Source: Galeruca laticollis (taxonomy: Eukaryota > Arthropoda > Insecta > Coleoptera > Chrysomelidae). From it: a DNA stretch of 64,000 bases. The notes beneath the pieces are model-generated. The model saw only the letters and a list, made by a program, of their open reading frames with translations. It had not been told where the DNA came from and did not search any database. Below are positions 11,731-23,528 of this stretch, piece after piece. A program made the translations under genes and the position numbers. Location of the stretch: positions 25,241,926-25,305,925 of the forward strand of contig OY998177.1 in the NCBI GenBank assembly GCA_963921935.1. Reading direction: 5' to 3'. Position 1 is the stretch's first letter. Each line of letters opens with the position of its first letter.

Positions 11731-13060
11731 TTCTTCTTCTTCTCGTGCCAAATGCTGTACAGCGTGTAGGCGATCATCCACCAATAATTAGTCTATAATG
11801 CGTAATTGCCCTTCCGCGGCTAGTGCGAATATATCACCCACGTTCCTCACTCCGCGCCAGTTTCTGATATCACGTAACCACGAGTGTTGTCTTCGTCCTG
11901 GGCCTCTTTTTCCTTCTATTTTGCCCATTAGTATTAGTCTCAGTATGTCATATTTATTGCCTTGGAGTATGTGCCCCTGATAAGAGATCTTGCGTTGTTT
12001 AATAGTTATTAATAGTTCACGCTTGACGTTGAATCTTTTAAGTACTTCCTCGTTTTTGACCCGGTCTACCCATGGGATCCTCAATAACCTGCGGAGTGTC
12101 CACATCTCAAAGGCCTCTATGCGGTTCATGGATTTTACTTTAAGTGACCATGTTTCCGCTCCATATGTTATTATGGGCCAAATATAGCATCTCACTATAC
12201 GAATTCTTATGTTCAGCGACACTTCTCTCCGACATATATATCTTTGAAATTTAATAAAAGCAGTCCTTGTCATTGCCGTCCGCATTTTTACCTCCATATC
12301 GCTATCCAATTTGTCATTGATGTTACAACCGAGGTATTTAAATTTGTTGACTCTTTCTATGGGCTTATCTTCAATCATTACTTGGGCCTGATTATGTCGG
12401 TATCTGCAGATGATCATGAATTTTGACTTATCGATGTTTATTGTAAGCCCATATTCCTTACCCACTATATTAATTCTGTTTAGAATGTGCTGTAGATCCT
12501 CCAAATCGGTTGCCAATATAGCAGTATCATCAGCATAACGTATGTTATTTATTGGTATTCCGTTTATTTTTATACATTTTTGTTGATTTTCTAGGGCCTT
12601 CTGGAAAATCATCTCCGTGTATACGTTGAATAATAGTAGAGACCAAATATAGTCTTGACGAGCACCATTTGCTATTTCTAGTTCTTTGGTTTTTAATGAG
12701 TTGTTAATACGAGGTACTACTGTTTGATTCCAATATAGATTTTGGATAATTCTAAGATCTTTTGTGTCGAGACCAATTGGCTGTAATATTTCTAGCATGT
12801 GTTCATGTTTTATGCTATCGAAAGCTTTCTGGTAGTCAATAAATACTATGAAGACGTCTTTACGTTGGTCGAAACATTTTTGGGTCAACATTTGTATGCA
12901 GTACATAGCCTCTCTGGTGCCCATTGCGTTTTTAAACCCAAATTGTGAGTTGCCGCTGTGCTCTTCGCATCTCTTATATATTCTGCCGTGAAGAATTTTT
13001 AGAAATGCCTTTAACGCATGTCTCATTAGGCTTATGATATATTGCAAATTGATCAAAACC
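11731..13060 (-). mobile_element. 5'-truncated RTE-like LINE
   Basis: A minus-strand non-LTR retrotransposon fragment. Its 3' end is marked by a GAAGAAGAAG-type simple tail (CTTCTTCTTCTTC on the plus strand near 11731), typical of RTE-like insect LINEs that end in short repeats rather than poly(A). The 5' end breaks off at about 13050, within the start of the reverse transcriptase. Confidence 0.75.
11788..13056 (-). pseudogene. RTE-like LINE reverse transcriptase, endonuclease missing
   Basis: 422 codons open without interruption on the minus strand. RT motifs in order: QFGFKNAMGTREAM; motif A VFIDYQKAFDSIKHEHML; the GVRQG motif degraded to GARQDYIWSLLLFN; catalytic YADDTAIL; then the C-terminal region with YLGCNI, ETWSLK, the WTLRRLLRIPW block and the conserved tail GKIEGKRGPGRRQ-SWL. 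This tail is characteristic of the RTE/BovB-like endonuclease-reverse-transcriptase proteins of insects. The upstream AP endonuclease (about 400 residues) is absent, so the copy is dead on arrival despite its open frame. The substitution in the GVRQG motif also suggests loss of function. Clade assignment is by memory of the family. Confidence 0.85.
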
Positions 13061-15015
13061 GTCTTCGCATTGCCCTAGATCAGCTAAAAAGAGATAAGAC
13101 AATAAAAGATAAAAGAGGGACTAAGGGTGGTGACGTTTTTTGTCATAAGTGACAGTTTTTTTCTTGCTTTTCATAATTGGTGTTGTTGTTCGTCCTTGGT
13201 ACTATAAAAAATTATTCTTTTTGTATAACGGTTGTTTTTTATTTCGATTTAAACTGTAACTTAAATTATCTAAAAACTATATTTTTTTGGATTGTCGATC
13301 TAAACATAATACATGGTAGTAAGGATTCAACTGTATAGTAAATTTATAATGCATATAAAACAGGATATAATGTTGCTTTTGCTACCGTTCAGCTAATTGT
13401 ATATATTTATACGATATTATAAATGTTTTCCAAATATTAATAAGTGTCACAGGACTTCCTAGTATACAGGGTAAGTCGAAATAATGTTAAATTGAATGAA
13501 GAGAAATATTTTAAAGTTCCTGTATCTGAATTTGCACAACGACAAAACAGTAATAAAATGTAAGCGCATATAGCCGCAATTATTATAACGGGACCCAAAA
13601 TTGATATTGAGATGGGCCCGATTATTTTGCGTTACGCCACTAGTTTTTTTTAAAAGTGTCTATTTTTTGGAAATACTTGCGAACATGTCTAAAAAGTTTG
13701 TCTAAATAATTTATTATGCCTATTAGTGCGTGTACACAAGATCCCACACCAAATCTAGAAGCTAAGATTTCACATGTTCCTGCTTGAAAACAATAATAGT
13801 ATTATGGAAATATATTACAATGCAGCTGATTATAACTGATTTATTTAATTTGAGATTTTGATACAATTAGTTTCATAGACAAGAATCATAAAAATAGGTA
13901 GATATATTCTCGAAAAATATTTCTTCCCCAATCTCTGAGGAAGATAAACTCAGACATGGACTTTTTTCGTAACTTATTTATAGAACTACATTTTTTTTTC
14001 AATTTTACCAATGTTTATAAGTAAAAATATAAACTATTTTGCTAGATTACAATAAATATATTGCAAGTACTAATAGATTTCCTAAAATAAACCTTATTGT
14101 TGTTAAAAATTGTTCAAAATTGATTGGTTGAAACAATCTCCTCCTTTTCGTGTCTGGCTACTGCGTCTCTGTGAAATGCCCATTGAAGCATCGCATCAGT
14201 AACGCTAAATTTTTGTGAGATGAAGCGAGTCGACCGCTGGCAATAAAAGAGCAATTAGAATGGTTGGGAGGTCTGAATACATTCTGATTAAAAAAGAGAA
14301 GGGCCAATAGACAGACACAAACCAATAAAGTAATAAGAGAAGAATTAATTTTTACCGTGGTAGCGTGAAGCTTTCGGGGATTCCTAGTTTAGAGGATGGC
14401 AATTAGAGAATTTATTCGTTCGCGATAGAGGGTTTGATGGAATTATTAGTAATAAACTTGAAAAATCAAATTTTGTTACAATTAAATAGATTGAGTTCGT
14501 TGAGTAGATTGTAGGAACAATGGAAAATGAAAAATAATTTAATTTCCTTCAATATACTTACAATCAAGAGAACTGTAGATTGAAGAAAATAGTAAATAGC
14601 AGTAAATATTTGTCTTCAAAATAACATTATTCAAGTGCATTACTCAATACAGTGTGTATGCAAAACAATACTAATATTATTTAATAGGTTCCTGGAGCAT
14701 GTTCTAACATTTTTCAGAATATTATCCTAATATTGGTGATGCCACATCAATTGTTGGTTATCCGTTGAGGGGAGGTGTTCATTATCTCTAACCCACTATC
14801 ATAATTTTTGTTTTGGAAGTACTATAATTATTTCTGGAAACACAATGTCCATTATCTGACGAATTATTTCCACCCTTTTCCATTCTTTTCTGATATAATC
14901 TTTGCTTGTTTCCACTTTCCTTCATTCCTAATCAGTATTCCTGCTATTACTTTGTCCGTTTTACTTATTTTTGCTTCTCATACTCTTCTTGTTTATCTTG
15001 TGTTTTTCATTCGTC
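13061..15015. other. AT-rich DNA, no gene recognised
   Basis: About 2 kb with no supported gene. A frame at 14808-15227 runs through the hairpin at 15018-15112 and is hydrophobic and low-complexity. I do not consider it a gene. Confidence 0.5.
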
Positions 15016-15017
15016 TC

Positions 15018-15112
15018 GGAAAAAATACAAAACAACGGATTTCAACAGGAAAACCAAACGCGCAAATGTTGCGTTTGGTTTTCCTGTTGAAATCCGTTGT
15101 TTTGTGTTTTTC
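15018..15112. repeat. Perfect 35 bp inverted repeat (hairpin) with 9-nt loop
   Basis: 15027-15061 is exactly complementary to 15071-15105, with the 9-nt loop GCAAATGTT between them. After one mismatch the pairing continues outward through an A-run/T-run to GGAAAAA...TTTTTCC, giving a stem of about 42 bp. Nothing else around it is palindromic. It could be a foldback insertion, a small-RNA precursor or a recent inverted duplication. Confidence 0.9.
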
Positions 15113-15469
15113 CCATGTTTCGCTCAACGGCTTGGCTCACAAGTTCTACACTCTTGGTTATACCGTACTGAGGTCGGCTAATGGGCAAGAAACATGCATG
15201 TCTACGGTTACCACTACGTTTCAGTAACCCTTTTTTATCTCTGCGTGCATTACCCAGAAACTCTTTGGATAAATGGATATTTTTATTGATGTTATGTGTG
15301 AGAGAGCTCTCAGCTAACCTTTGCTTGCAATGAGTAGAGCTAACTGTTTTTTGTTTAATATATTCATATTATTCCGTTTATTTCCAATTGAAGCTTGCAT
15401 TATGTGTAATAGGTACTTATTTCTATGCAAATATTGAGTTAATTATTTTCTTTTTTTAGGAATCCCGAT

Positions 15470-16275
15470 CGAGCCCTCACACCTATAAATAAATTATTAT
15501 TGACATTAAGATAGCAACTGGTAGTTTTTATATAACAGCAAGAGATTTTGGAGGCATTCATAAAGCATCTGCTAAGAGAAAGTTACATCAAATTTCCAGA
15601 AACTGAGGCAGAGAAACAAAGTGTTAAAATTGACTTTTATGGAGTGGCCCACTTTCCAAAGGTGTTAGGAGTTATAGATTGCACACATATTAAAGTTCAG
15701 TCCCCAGGTGGAGATAAAGCCGAGATATTCAGAAATAGAAAAGGGTACTTTTCTATAAATTGTCAAGCAACAATGTCAATTACATAATAAGGGATTTGGT
15801 TTGTCCTTGGCCAGGAAGTTCACATGATACACATATTTTTGAAAATTCAAATATTAAGATGCCTTTCCATAGCAATGAAATGGCAGATGGAATAGTATTA
15901 GGCGATAGTGGATATCGTTCAAAGCTCTACTTAATGATCCCAATACCTAATCCAGAGGAAGAAGCTGCAAACCTTTAAAATGAAAGCCTTGTTCGAACCC
16001 GATGTATAGTACAGCGAACCTTTGGCATTTGGAAAAGAAGATTTCCTATATTGTCTCTGGGAATCAGAACAAATTTAAATTTTACCCAAAAAACCATTCT
16101 CGCGTGTGGTATATTACATAATTTAGCCTTCCAGCAACATGAACAGATATTTGATGAAGATAACAACGAACAGGGTTTAGATCTGATAGTTAATGATAAT
16201 GTGAATCTTCACCCAGACAGAGCTGCAGATGATGTTTTAAAAACTTTATTAGATTATTTTATGAACCTTTTGTGA
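15470..16275 (+). pseudogene. PIF/Harbinger transposase (HARBI1-like), decayed
   Basis: The order of blocks matches HARBI1-type nucleases: a helix-turn-helix remnant (PINKLLLTLR, then ATGSFYITARDFGGIHKAS, in two frames at 15480-15570); the first catalytic Asp in VLGVIDCTHIKV; SINCQA; VCPWPGSSHDTHIFENS; the second Asp in IVLGDSGYRSKLYL; and QRTFGIWKRRFPILSLGIR then ACGILHNLAFQQ. A frameshift lies near 15770 and a TAA at about 15976 replaces a Tyr-like codon. The catalytic Glu that precedes RTFG is Gln (CAG). The protein is therefore inactive. Its companion DNA-binding gene lies downstream on the opposite strand. A much more intact relative is at 53190-56515. Confidence 0.85.
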
Positions 16276-16639
16276 AGTATCCACATTGAGTTTTAAAACT
16301 TCTTTGTTTGGTTAGCTTAGTATACATATTATTTTAGTTTTCATGTTCCAACTATTATCTATATTTTATTTGATTGTTATTCTTATACCTCTCAAGAAAT
16401 TGCAGATCCTTAGAACTAAAATGTTTATCACATTCTAACATTTTACCAAATTTAACTATTGGTAACATTCTGTTTTTTATCTACAGTAAAATCACATCAA
16501 AGTTGAAGTAATTATTTTCACTTGGATATTTGAACAAAATTGAAATAATTTTTTACTATAATAATATTAAAATAGCTGAAAGTTATTAAATGAAACTCCA
16601 CAAATAAATTTACTCTGTCTTTATCAACCATTTTTGTTT
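16276..16639. other. Spacer between the two decayed Harbinger genes
   Basis: Non-coding AT-rich sequence between the convergent transposase and companion pseudogenes. Nothing else seen. Confidence 0.5.
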
Positions 16640-17121
16640 TTTAATAAATTCTTGTTCAAGAATACGCATTTTCAATAAATGTTCTTTTTCCAGCCGTTCA
16701 TCATTTTTGCTGCTGAGCAATTTTTCTAGATGGATTTTTTCCATCACTGCAGAATGTTCTCTCTCCTTTTTTCTTCCTCTTTCAACAACAGCTCTTTCTT
16801 TAAATTTACTAGAGACTGTCTTTCGGCCATTAAATTATTAACGTTCTCACCAACATCTTGTTTCCTTACGGGTTTCCTTTCGGCGTTACTAGTAAGCACA
16901 CTTCTTTTTTTGTATTTAGCAAGTCTGGGTTCCACTTGCTCCAATTAGCATCTGATGAGGTATAAAAAATTATTACAACTACAGTTATACAGCAATAACA
17001 AATTTTCATTCAACCAAACATACATTTAACGTTCCAGTGTCCTCTCCTGCTTTAATTGCATCACCTTCAACTACTTCAAAAATTATATTCTCGTTCAGCT
17101 GATTAGATAAATTCTGAATAA
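16640..17121 (-). pseudogene. Harbinger companion (Myb/SANT-type) protein, C-terminal exons
   Basis: Minus strand, convergent with the transposase. An exon at about 17121-17024 (NLSNQLNENIIFEVVEGDAI) ends at a GTATGT donor. An acceptor CTCATCAG at 16952 leads into a charged coiled-coil tail (KYKKRSVLTSNAERKPVRKQ, ELLLKEEEKRRE, then LEKEHLLKMRILEQEFIKKQ). A C-terminal coiled coil rich in Glu/Lys is usual for the second Harbinger protein, which helps the transposase enter the nucleus and bind the element ends. The N-terminal DNA-binding domain is not seen. A frameshift near 16745 and a phase mismatch at the splice show decay. The assignment rests on position and composition. Confidence 0.5.
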
Positions 17122-17169
17122 AAATAAACGGTTTTGAACATTAAAACTAACTTTTCCGCATCTGTGGCC

Positions 17170-17432
17170 CTGAACAATATTCTATCATAAAATTCTCACT
17201 TGTATACACTTCGGGGCATGTATCGTGATAACAAACCAAAATTTCTCCAAAAATAAGCAAAAATGGAGTATATTTGGATTAATAGGACCCGCTGTACGCG
17301 TTTTAGTCAGCTGAAAATCAGTAGGGTTCATATGTGAGACATCTTGAACAATATTCAATCATAAAATTGGTAACTTGTATATCCTCCGGAGGCTGTATCG
17401 TGCTAAAAAACTGAAATTTCCACAAAAATTTT
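17170..17432. repeat. Imperfect direct repeat, unit about 173 bp
   Basis: 17170-17258 and 17343-17432 share a series of blocks in the same order: GAACAATATTC, ATCATAAAATT, ACTTGTATA, TGTATCGTG and AAATTTC. Sequence between the copies is unrelated to a gene. The second copy abuts the 3' end of the piggyBac remnant. Confidence 0.65.
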
Positions 17433-18780
17433 GGTGACACTCATTTTATTGCTATAAATTACTAGAGCGTTTACCATCGCTGTGTTGGTTAACAGTTCTA
17501 TAGCTACCTTACAATACCATTTTATATGTCTGCGAACTGGAGAACTGTACGCAGCCTTCTGAAACATCAATAAACGATTTTGCTGAACTGTATTCAACAA
17601 TTGTTGACGGTTTTGCGACTGAGCCTCGTTTTGTATGGATTCCAGTAATTTTTAGCACTTCTTTGGTTGTTAAAAAAAGAACATGCCTCTTGTCATTCCA
17701 TTTTCCGACAATTGCTTTGGTATTACTCTGTAAAAATTGTAATTCGCCCCTCTTCAACTTTGCATCTATCACGGCCGTAAGACTATGTTTTCTATTAGAA
17801 CGAAGTGTTCCAACCAAGTGAGTTTTATTTTCATTCAGTTTATGTGCTACGGCATCACTGGTACAAAAATTATCGGTATTCAGGATTCTCCCGGTATTTA
17901 GAAGTGGCTGCATAAGTTCTATCACTACTCTGAGCGCCTAAGATTTTTCAGCTGGTTGATCTTTTCCACCATAAATCTTAAATGCGTACGTGTAGCCTCC
18001 TGTAACGCAAAGCTTAAAAATTTTGATGACGTACTTATGTCGTTTTCCCGGAATGTACTATAAAAAGCTTAATCGACCCCGAAATGGTACCATCGTCTCG
18101 TCTATGAACAAGGACAGCTGAGGCACGCACATTTTTTGAAACTTACCATTCAGCGCATCTACCAGAGAAGCAATTTCGTACAGCTTATCATTATCCGATG
18201 CCAACTGATTATCGAATATGTGAACAAAATGTAAACGTAATTCAAACCAATTTCTGCTAATACCACATATTTTTTAAACTTAGTCTACATACAGAATATT
18301 TGTACTCCAGTAATCTCTCAGCTGCGGTTTTTCATCTAACCTCATCCAAATAATTAGAGTCAGAAAACAAAGTAATTCAACTTTACTTGTTGGCTTCCAG
18401 TTATTTAAAACCAAATGTTTGGTAATTGACTCACCAATAATCCTCTCTACCATTTTTTGTTCCGCATATTTGTTGGTTCCCTCAACCAACATACCCTGAA
18501 TAAATTCGTCAATAAACAATAAGTAAAAATCAACAGATTCACCTCCTTGAAGTTCCACTATCTCTTCGGGATTAAATTCTGGAATTTCCGTAAAAGCACA
18601 TTTATTTAGATGTTCGGAACTACACGCCTCACTCCACTGTATTCGGTTATTTTTTAAAATAAACTCTGCATTATTTTCTTTCAATTTATCACCTAATGAA
18701 TCGTATTCTTCTGAAATACGAAGAAAGAAATAGTCAATCTGAACTATCGTTAAAATTTCCTGAAAACTTACCCGCTTCAA
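17403..18780 (-). pseudogene. piggyBac-like transposase, broken by several stops
   Basis: Read on the minus strand from 18780. The N-terminal acidic part ends in IVELQGGESVDFYLLFIDEF, followed by NNWKPTSKVELLCFLTLIIW and LRDYWST. Next come LFIDETMVPFRGRL (first catalytic Asp), KRHKYVIKIFKLC and YGGKDQPAEKS, then NTDNFCTSDAVAHKLNENKT (second Asp region), THLVGTLRSNRK, KWNDKRHVLFL and FIDVSEG (the third Asp is present, but the usual following Asp is Glu). Then YSSPVRRHIKWYCKVAIELL in another frame. In-frame stops lie near 18280, 18058 and 17938, with a frameshift near 17560. About 460 codons remain of the usual 550-600. The protein would cut and paste at TTAA sites. Confidence 0.85.
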
Positions 18781-19025
18781 TTATTTCAACAGAATTCGAG
18801 CTGGTACCCGGCATTACTCCTTGAATTACATAACCTAAATAAACCATTAAACATCAAAATTTTCACAAACCAAGCAAATTTTCAGTTTAGTACAGACCAA
18901 ACGATTCTAATAATCTATAAGAAATCACGTTACCTGTAGTCCTGGGAGATCCACAGTAGTTTGATCATGTACTGCGTCCGTATTAGGTACGCACGGTCTC
19001 TGAGAAAACACCGTTGTGTACCAAT

Positions 19026-19053
19026 GTGGTACGCATGGGGCTTAACGTGTTAA
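19026..19053 (-). repeat. Candidate piggyBac terminus with TTAA
   Basis: Upstream of the transposase start, the minus strand reads TTAA, then CACGTTAAGCCCC and GCGTACC, with further GTACC repeats inward. This resembles piggyBac-type ends next to their TTAA target. No matching end was found beyond 17400, so the call is tentative. Confidence 0.3.
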
Positions 19054-19136
19054 ACAAGCATTCCACAGTTGTGTATGCCTCACAGACGCCATTTGACATT
19101 TAAGTGACAGTTCGCTTGAGTGTCCTATTATGTAAC

Positions 19137-19564
19137 ACAGTAGTGCTATTCAACACTTCGATCTTGATTCCGATTTTGATTATAATCGAAATCGAAAACG
19201 GTTTGATGTTTGTTGAACGACCAAAAAAAATTGTCATTTGTCATGTCATTTTACAAATCAAATAAATCAATAGTGACATATCCTCATCATTATTTTAGTT
19301 CATTTCACGTGTATTTTACACTTTTCATAAGTTCATTTAGTTTAATCACGTTTAATTTTATACAAGCTGTTCTGTTAACTAAAAATGTAATATACAATTG
19401 CAAAATATCACTCACATTACATAACCCATAGACAAGCGGTAGCTTATTTAAATTTTGCGACCAATCACATGCTACCGATTTACGATTGTTTTCAATAGCA
19501 CATAATTTTAGACCGATTATAATCAGAGTGATCGATTGATATCGAAAATATATTGTTGAACATG
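19137..19564 (+). mobile_element. Left part of a MITE-like element split by LINE-1
   Basis: Begins with ACAGTAGTGCTATTCAAC, whose exact inverse complement ends at 24978 on the far side of LINE-1. The interior is AT-rich with TCGATT-like repeats and no coding capacity. It stops at the poly(T) marking the LINE-1 3' end. Element type (possibly hAT-related) is not proven, since no convincing target duplication is visible. Confidence 0.5.
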
Positions 19565-19735
19565 TTTTTTTTTATATATCAATCGCATCAACCACGTAGG
19601 GTTATTAGCGAGTTAAAATGATGGAAGTTCACTTATTGTAGCTTGGTTATAGTCTCTATATTTTGCTACTTAATTTGCAGTCTTTTAGGTAGTTTAAAAG
19701 TTTTTTAGTTTCTTGCTTTTCTTGTAATAGTTTTT

Positions 19736-22700
19736 TTAGTGATAGTGGTAGTTGATTATTTTCCGTTCCTTGTCGTATTTCGCACATTCGATTACCAGGT
19801 GTTTCACGGTTAACTCACTGTTACACATTTCGCACATTGGTTTATTTTCTCCTGCTAGTAAGTAGTCGTGTGTGATGCGCGTATGACCGATTCGAATACA
19901 AGAAAGGATCACTTGTTCTCTTCTATTTATGTTTTTACAGTACCAACCGTGAGAATTTGTAGTGACTTCATATGATTTGTGTTGGTTATGTCTTGCTTCT
20001 TCCTGCCATTTATCGTAGATTTTGCTCTTGTAGAACGCTTTCAAATCAGTATGTACGGTAAAATCGTTCCTTTCTGATTGTTGATTGGTGAATGCATTTT
20101 TTGCTATTTGATCTACTCTCTCATTCCCTTCTATTCCAGTATGGGATGGGACCCACATGAATTTAATATGTATGCTGCTGTTTCTGCAATTCTGTAGCTC
20201 TTTCTCGATCAGTATGGCTATAGGGTGATTAGAGTACAGTTGACGAAGTGCTGTTAGTGAACTTTGAGAGTCAGATATTAAAAGGACATTTTTATGCTTG
20301 ATTTTCTGGATTTTCTTGAGTGCTTCTAAGATGGCGAATAATTCAGCTGAATGAATAGATGTGAAGGGTGGGAGTATGTAGGATTTCGAAAAGTCCTCGG
20401 AGTAGAAGGCAGCCCCAATTTCATCTTGGTTTTTTGAAGCATCTGTGTATACCTTATAAATGCTACCGTATTTATTTAAGGCTCTTAGGAATTCTTATTT
20501 TATTCTGGATGTTGGAGTCTCTGATTTATTAAGGTTGGCGAGGCTTAGGTCTAGGATAGGGAGTGTTATTGTCCATGGAGGAGGATAATTTATTGATGGG
20601 ACGTCATAAATATTTGGGAAATGCGAATTTATTTTGTTTAAATATGTTTTGACTCTGTGATAGAAAGGAGGAGTAGTTGAGCTGGATAAAAATTTGGCTT
20701 TAAAACGATCAGATAAGACGTTGTGGGCTACTGGATTTCTTTTGTTTGATATTACAGAGACAGCATAAGAGATGCTTAGATATTCTCTTCGGTAAGAAAG
20801 CGGTAACTCTCCAGTCTCCCAATGTAAGCTTTGGATAGGACTTGTACGATGGGCACCCAAACAGATGCGAAGAGCTGTGTTTTGTATAACTTCCACTGAC
20901 TGAAGAAGGCTTTCGTTGGCAGAGTTATAGGCAATCGCTCCGTAGTCAAGTTTTGATCTGATCAATGATTTATAGATGTGCAGTAAACTTGAGTAGTCTG
21001 CGCCCCAGTTTTTGAATGCTAGTGATCTGAGTAAATTAATTTCAGGTTGGCATTTTTTCTTCAATGTCAGAATGTATGATTTCCATGTCAGCTTTTGGTC
21101 GAGTATCATTCCTAGAAAACTTATTTCTCTCATATTCTATTTTCTGTCCATAAAGGTACAAGTTTTCTAGTTGTGTTTGAGTCCTTTTCGAGAAACATAA
21201 AGCTTTGGTTTTTGTCGTGTTGAAACGCAGTCCACTTGTTTTTGACCAATCCTCTATTGTAGCTATTGTTTGTTCGATGGTTTTATGTATTGTAGTCATA
21301 TTTTTCCCTCTGCAATAGATAACCAGGTCATCTGCATATAGTCTGCATTTCACGGGTGATTTACAGTTTGCTATAATTGAATTTATTGCTATGAGAAATA
21401 ATGTCGTGCTGAGATTTGACCCTTGTGGAATGCCGTTTTCTTGGGTGTTCAGCTGTGAGTATACGCCATCTACTCGTACTTGGTACTGTCGTTGATCTAG
21501 AAAGTTCGATATATATTTCAATATGTTACCCCTTATTGACCAGTCGTAAAGAGTTTTGATTATTGAGTATTTCCAGACTGTATCGTAGGCTTTACGAATA
21601 TCAAAAAATACTCCGATGCAGTGCTGCTTTATTGCAAAGGCCTCATGGATCTCAGATTCTAGATCGATAAGATTGTCTAACGTGGAGCGATTTTTACGGA
21701 AACCACACTGTTCGGGTATGATTAGTTTTTCTGATTCTAGGTGCCATAAAAGTCTGTTATTAATTATCTTCTCAAGAACTTTTCCCATGCTACAGGTGAG
21801 TGAAATTGGTCTATATGTTTCTGGATCTGATTTCGCTTTACTTGGCTTAGGAATGGGAATTATAATGGAAACTGTCCATGCTCTGGGATATACTTTCTTT
21901 GTTAAGATTAGGTTATATATCTTTAGTAAATGTTCTTTGGTTTGTTTACTTAGATTTCTTAGAAAAATGAGTGGAATATTATCAGGACCTGGGCTGGAGT
22001 TTTTAGAGTTTTGGAGTGAATTTTCAAGTTCGTCAATGGTTATTGCATAGTTCAAACTGTTCGTTTGCTGGTTATTATTATGATAGTCAATTTCTTGCTG
22101 CCCTGCTTTGTTTTTATTATTCAAAAAATCTGGTGTGTAGTTTGAGTTGCTTGAGTTTTTTTGATATTCACTTGATAAGATGTTTGTTATTTCATTTCGG
22201 TTTTTATAAATAGTGTTATTTATCTCCAGAAAGTTTATTGTATTGGATTGTTTTGGTTTGGATATCCTTTAGACTTTTTCCCATATAGTGGACATTGGAG
22301 TTGAGATGTTTATTGTTGAAACATACTCTTTCCATGATTCCCGTTTCGCTTTTTTTATTGTGTATCTGGCTTTGGCTCTCAATCGTTTGAATTCAATTGA
22401 ATTTTGTTCCGTCTTGCTTCTTTTGAATCTGTTAAAAGCTTCTTTCGATTTCTTCACAGCCTCTTTGCAGTCCAAGTTCCACCAGGGAACCGTTTGGTGT
22501 TTGTTGTTGTGTTCGTACCGTCCAATATGATTATCTGCTGATTGCGTTATTAATTCTGTGATAAAGTGTACTTCTTGATCAATATCCGCATCTTCCTTTA
22601 ACTCGTGGAGATTTTCTTGTATAAATTCTTGGAATTCGTTCCAATTTGCTGATTTCATTTTCCATTTTGTTATTGGGTCCGGTGTATTTTCCGGTTCGCT

Positions 22701-23351
22701 GCTAATTATTATGGGATAGTGGTCACTATCATATAAATACGTTGATACATCCCAATTAAGTATTTGTGAGAGAGATGGGTGACATATTGTTAGGTCGATT
22801 GCTGAATCTTCACCAGTTCTTATGTCATGTCTAGTTTTTTGGCCGTCATTTAGGAGGTTAAGATTATACTTTTCTAATAGATTTTCAATTTTTTTTCCAA
22901 AAGGTGTCTGCTTAGTAGAGCCCCAGATATAGTTGTGGGCATTAAAGTCTCCCACTATTATCTGAGGAGCTGGAATTTGGCTCAGCAGCTCAGTGAGTTC
23001 TTCTGTAGTAGGTTCCTGATTTGGGGGAATGTATATGTTGCACAATGAAAAGGTCATTGTATCTTTCACTCTAACGGCGACTGCTTCAATAGTAGTTTTT
23101 AGATGAATTGATGTTGCATCTATTGTATTTCTAATATATGTTGCTACACCTCCACTGGCTATTCTTGCATTTTCTCGATTTTTAGAGAAACAATTATAAT
23201 TTTTTAGATTATGAATTCTATTGTTTTTGGAATTGGTTTCTTGTAGGCATATTAGCATGAGCTTGTATTTTGAAATTATTAATTGCAAGTTTTCTAGGTG
23301 GGTATAGTACCCATTTATATTCCACTGAATTAAGGAAGTGAAGGTAAACAA
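19736..23351 (-). pseudogene. LINE-1 ORF2: AP endonuclease, reverse transcriptase, RNase H
   Basis: About 1205 codons. The endonuclease part (23351-22500) holds QWNINGY, LICLQETN, VGDFNAHNYIWGS, SAIDLTIC and DSDHYPI, all key acidic and His residues present. The RT part (about 22080-20700) holds PEQCGFRKNRSTLDN, FFDIRKAYDTVWKY, GIPQGSNLS and catalytic LYADDLVIY. The RNase H part (about 20460-20080) holds YTDAS, SAELFAI, LLISDSQSS and GNERVDQIAKNA, a full active-site set. A Cys/His tail CEMCNSELTVKHLVIEC ends the protein. Lesions: TAA at 22269-22271 after the endonuclease, a one-base frameshift near 21131, and TAA at 20495-20497 just before RNase H. All pieces are otherwise in the same frame. 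The enzyme would nick target DNA and copy its RNA in place. Confidence 0.93.
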
Positions 23352-23528
23352 GATTAATAGGTTTCAATAGAGGTATCTGTGTCCAGTTATGTTTGGTATT
23401 CAGGGTTTATCTGTTTGAGAATTTTATTTTTAATTCTAGTGCATCTCATCTTCATTTTTTATCCTTTAAATAGGGGTATATTGTGGTAAGTAGGTCTGTG
23501 ACTTCCGTTATTTCTTCGGTGTACATTT

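Noticed and set aside
14808..15227. 139-codon plus-strand frame with hydrophobic start
   Set aside because: Low-complexity and runs through the perfect hairpin, so its C-terminal half is palindrome-derived; no family resemblance.
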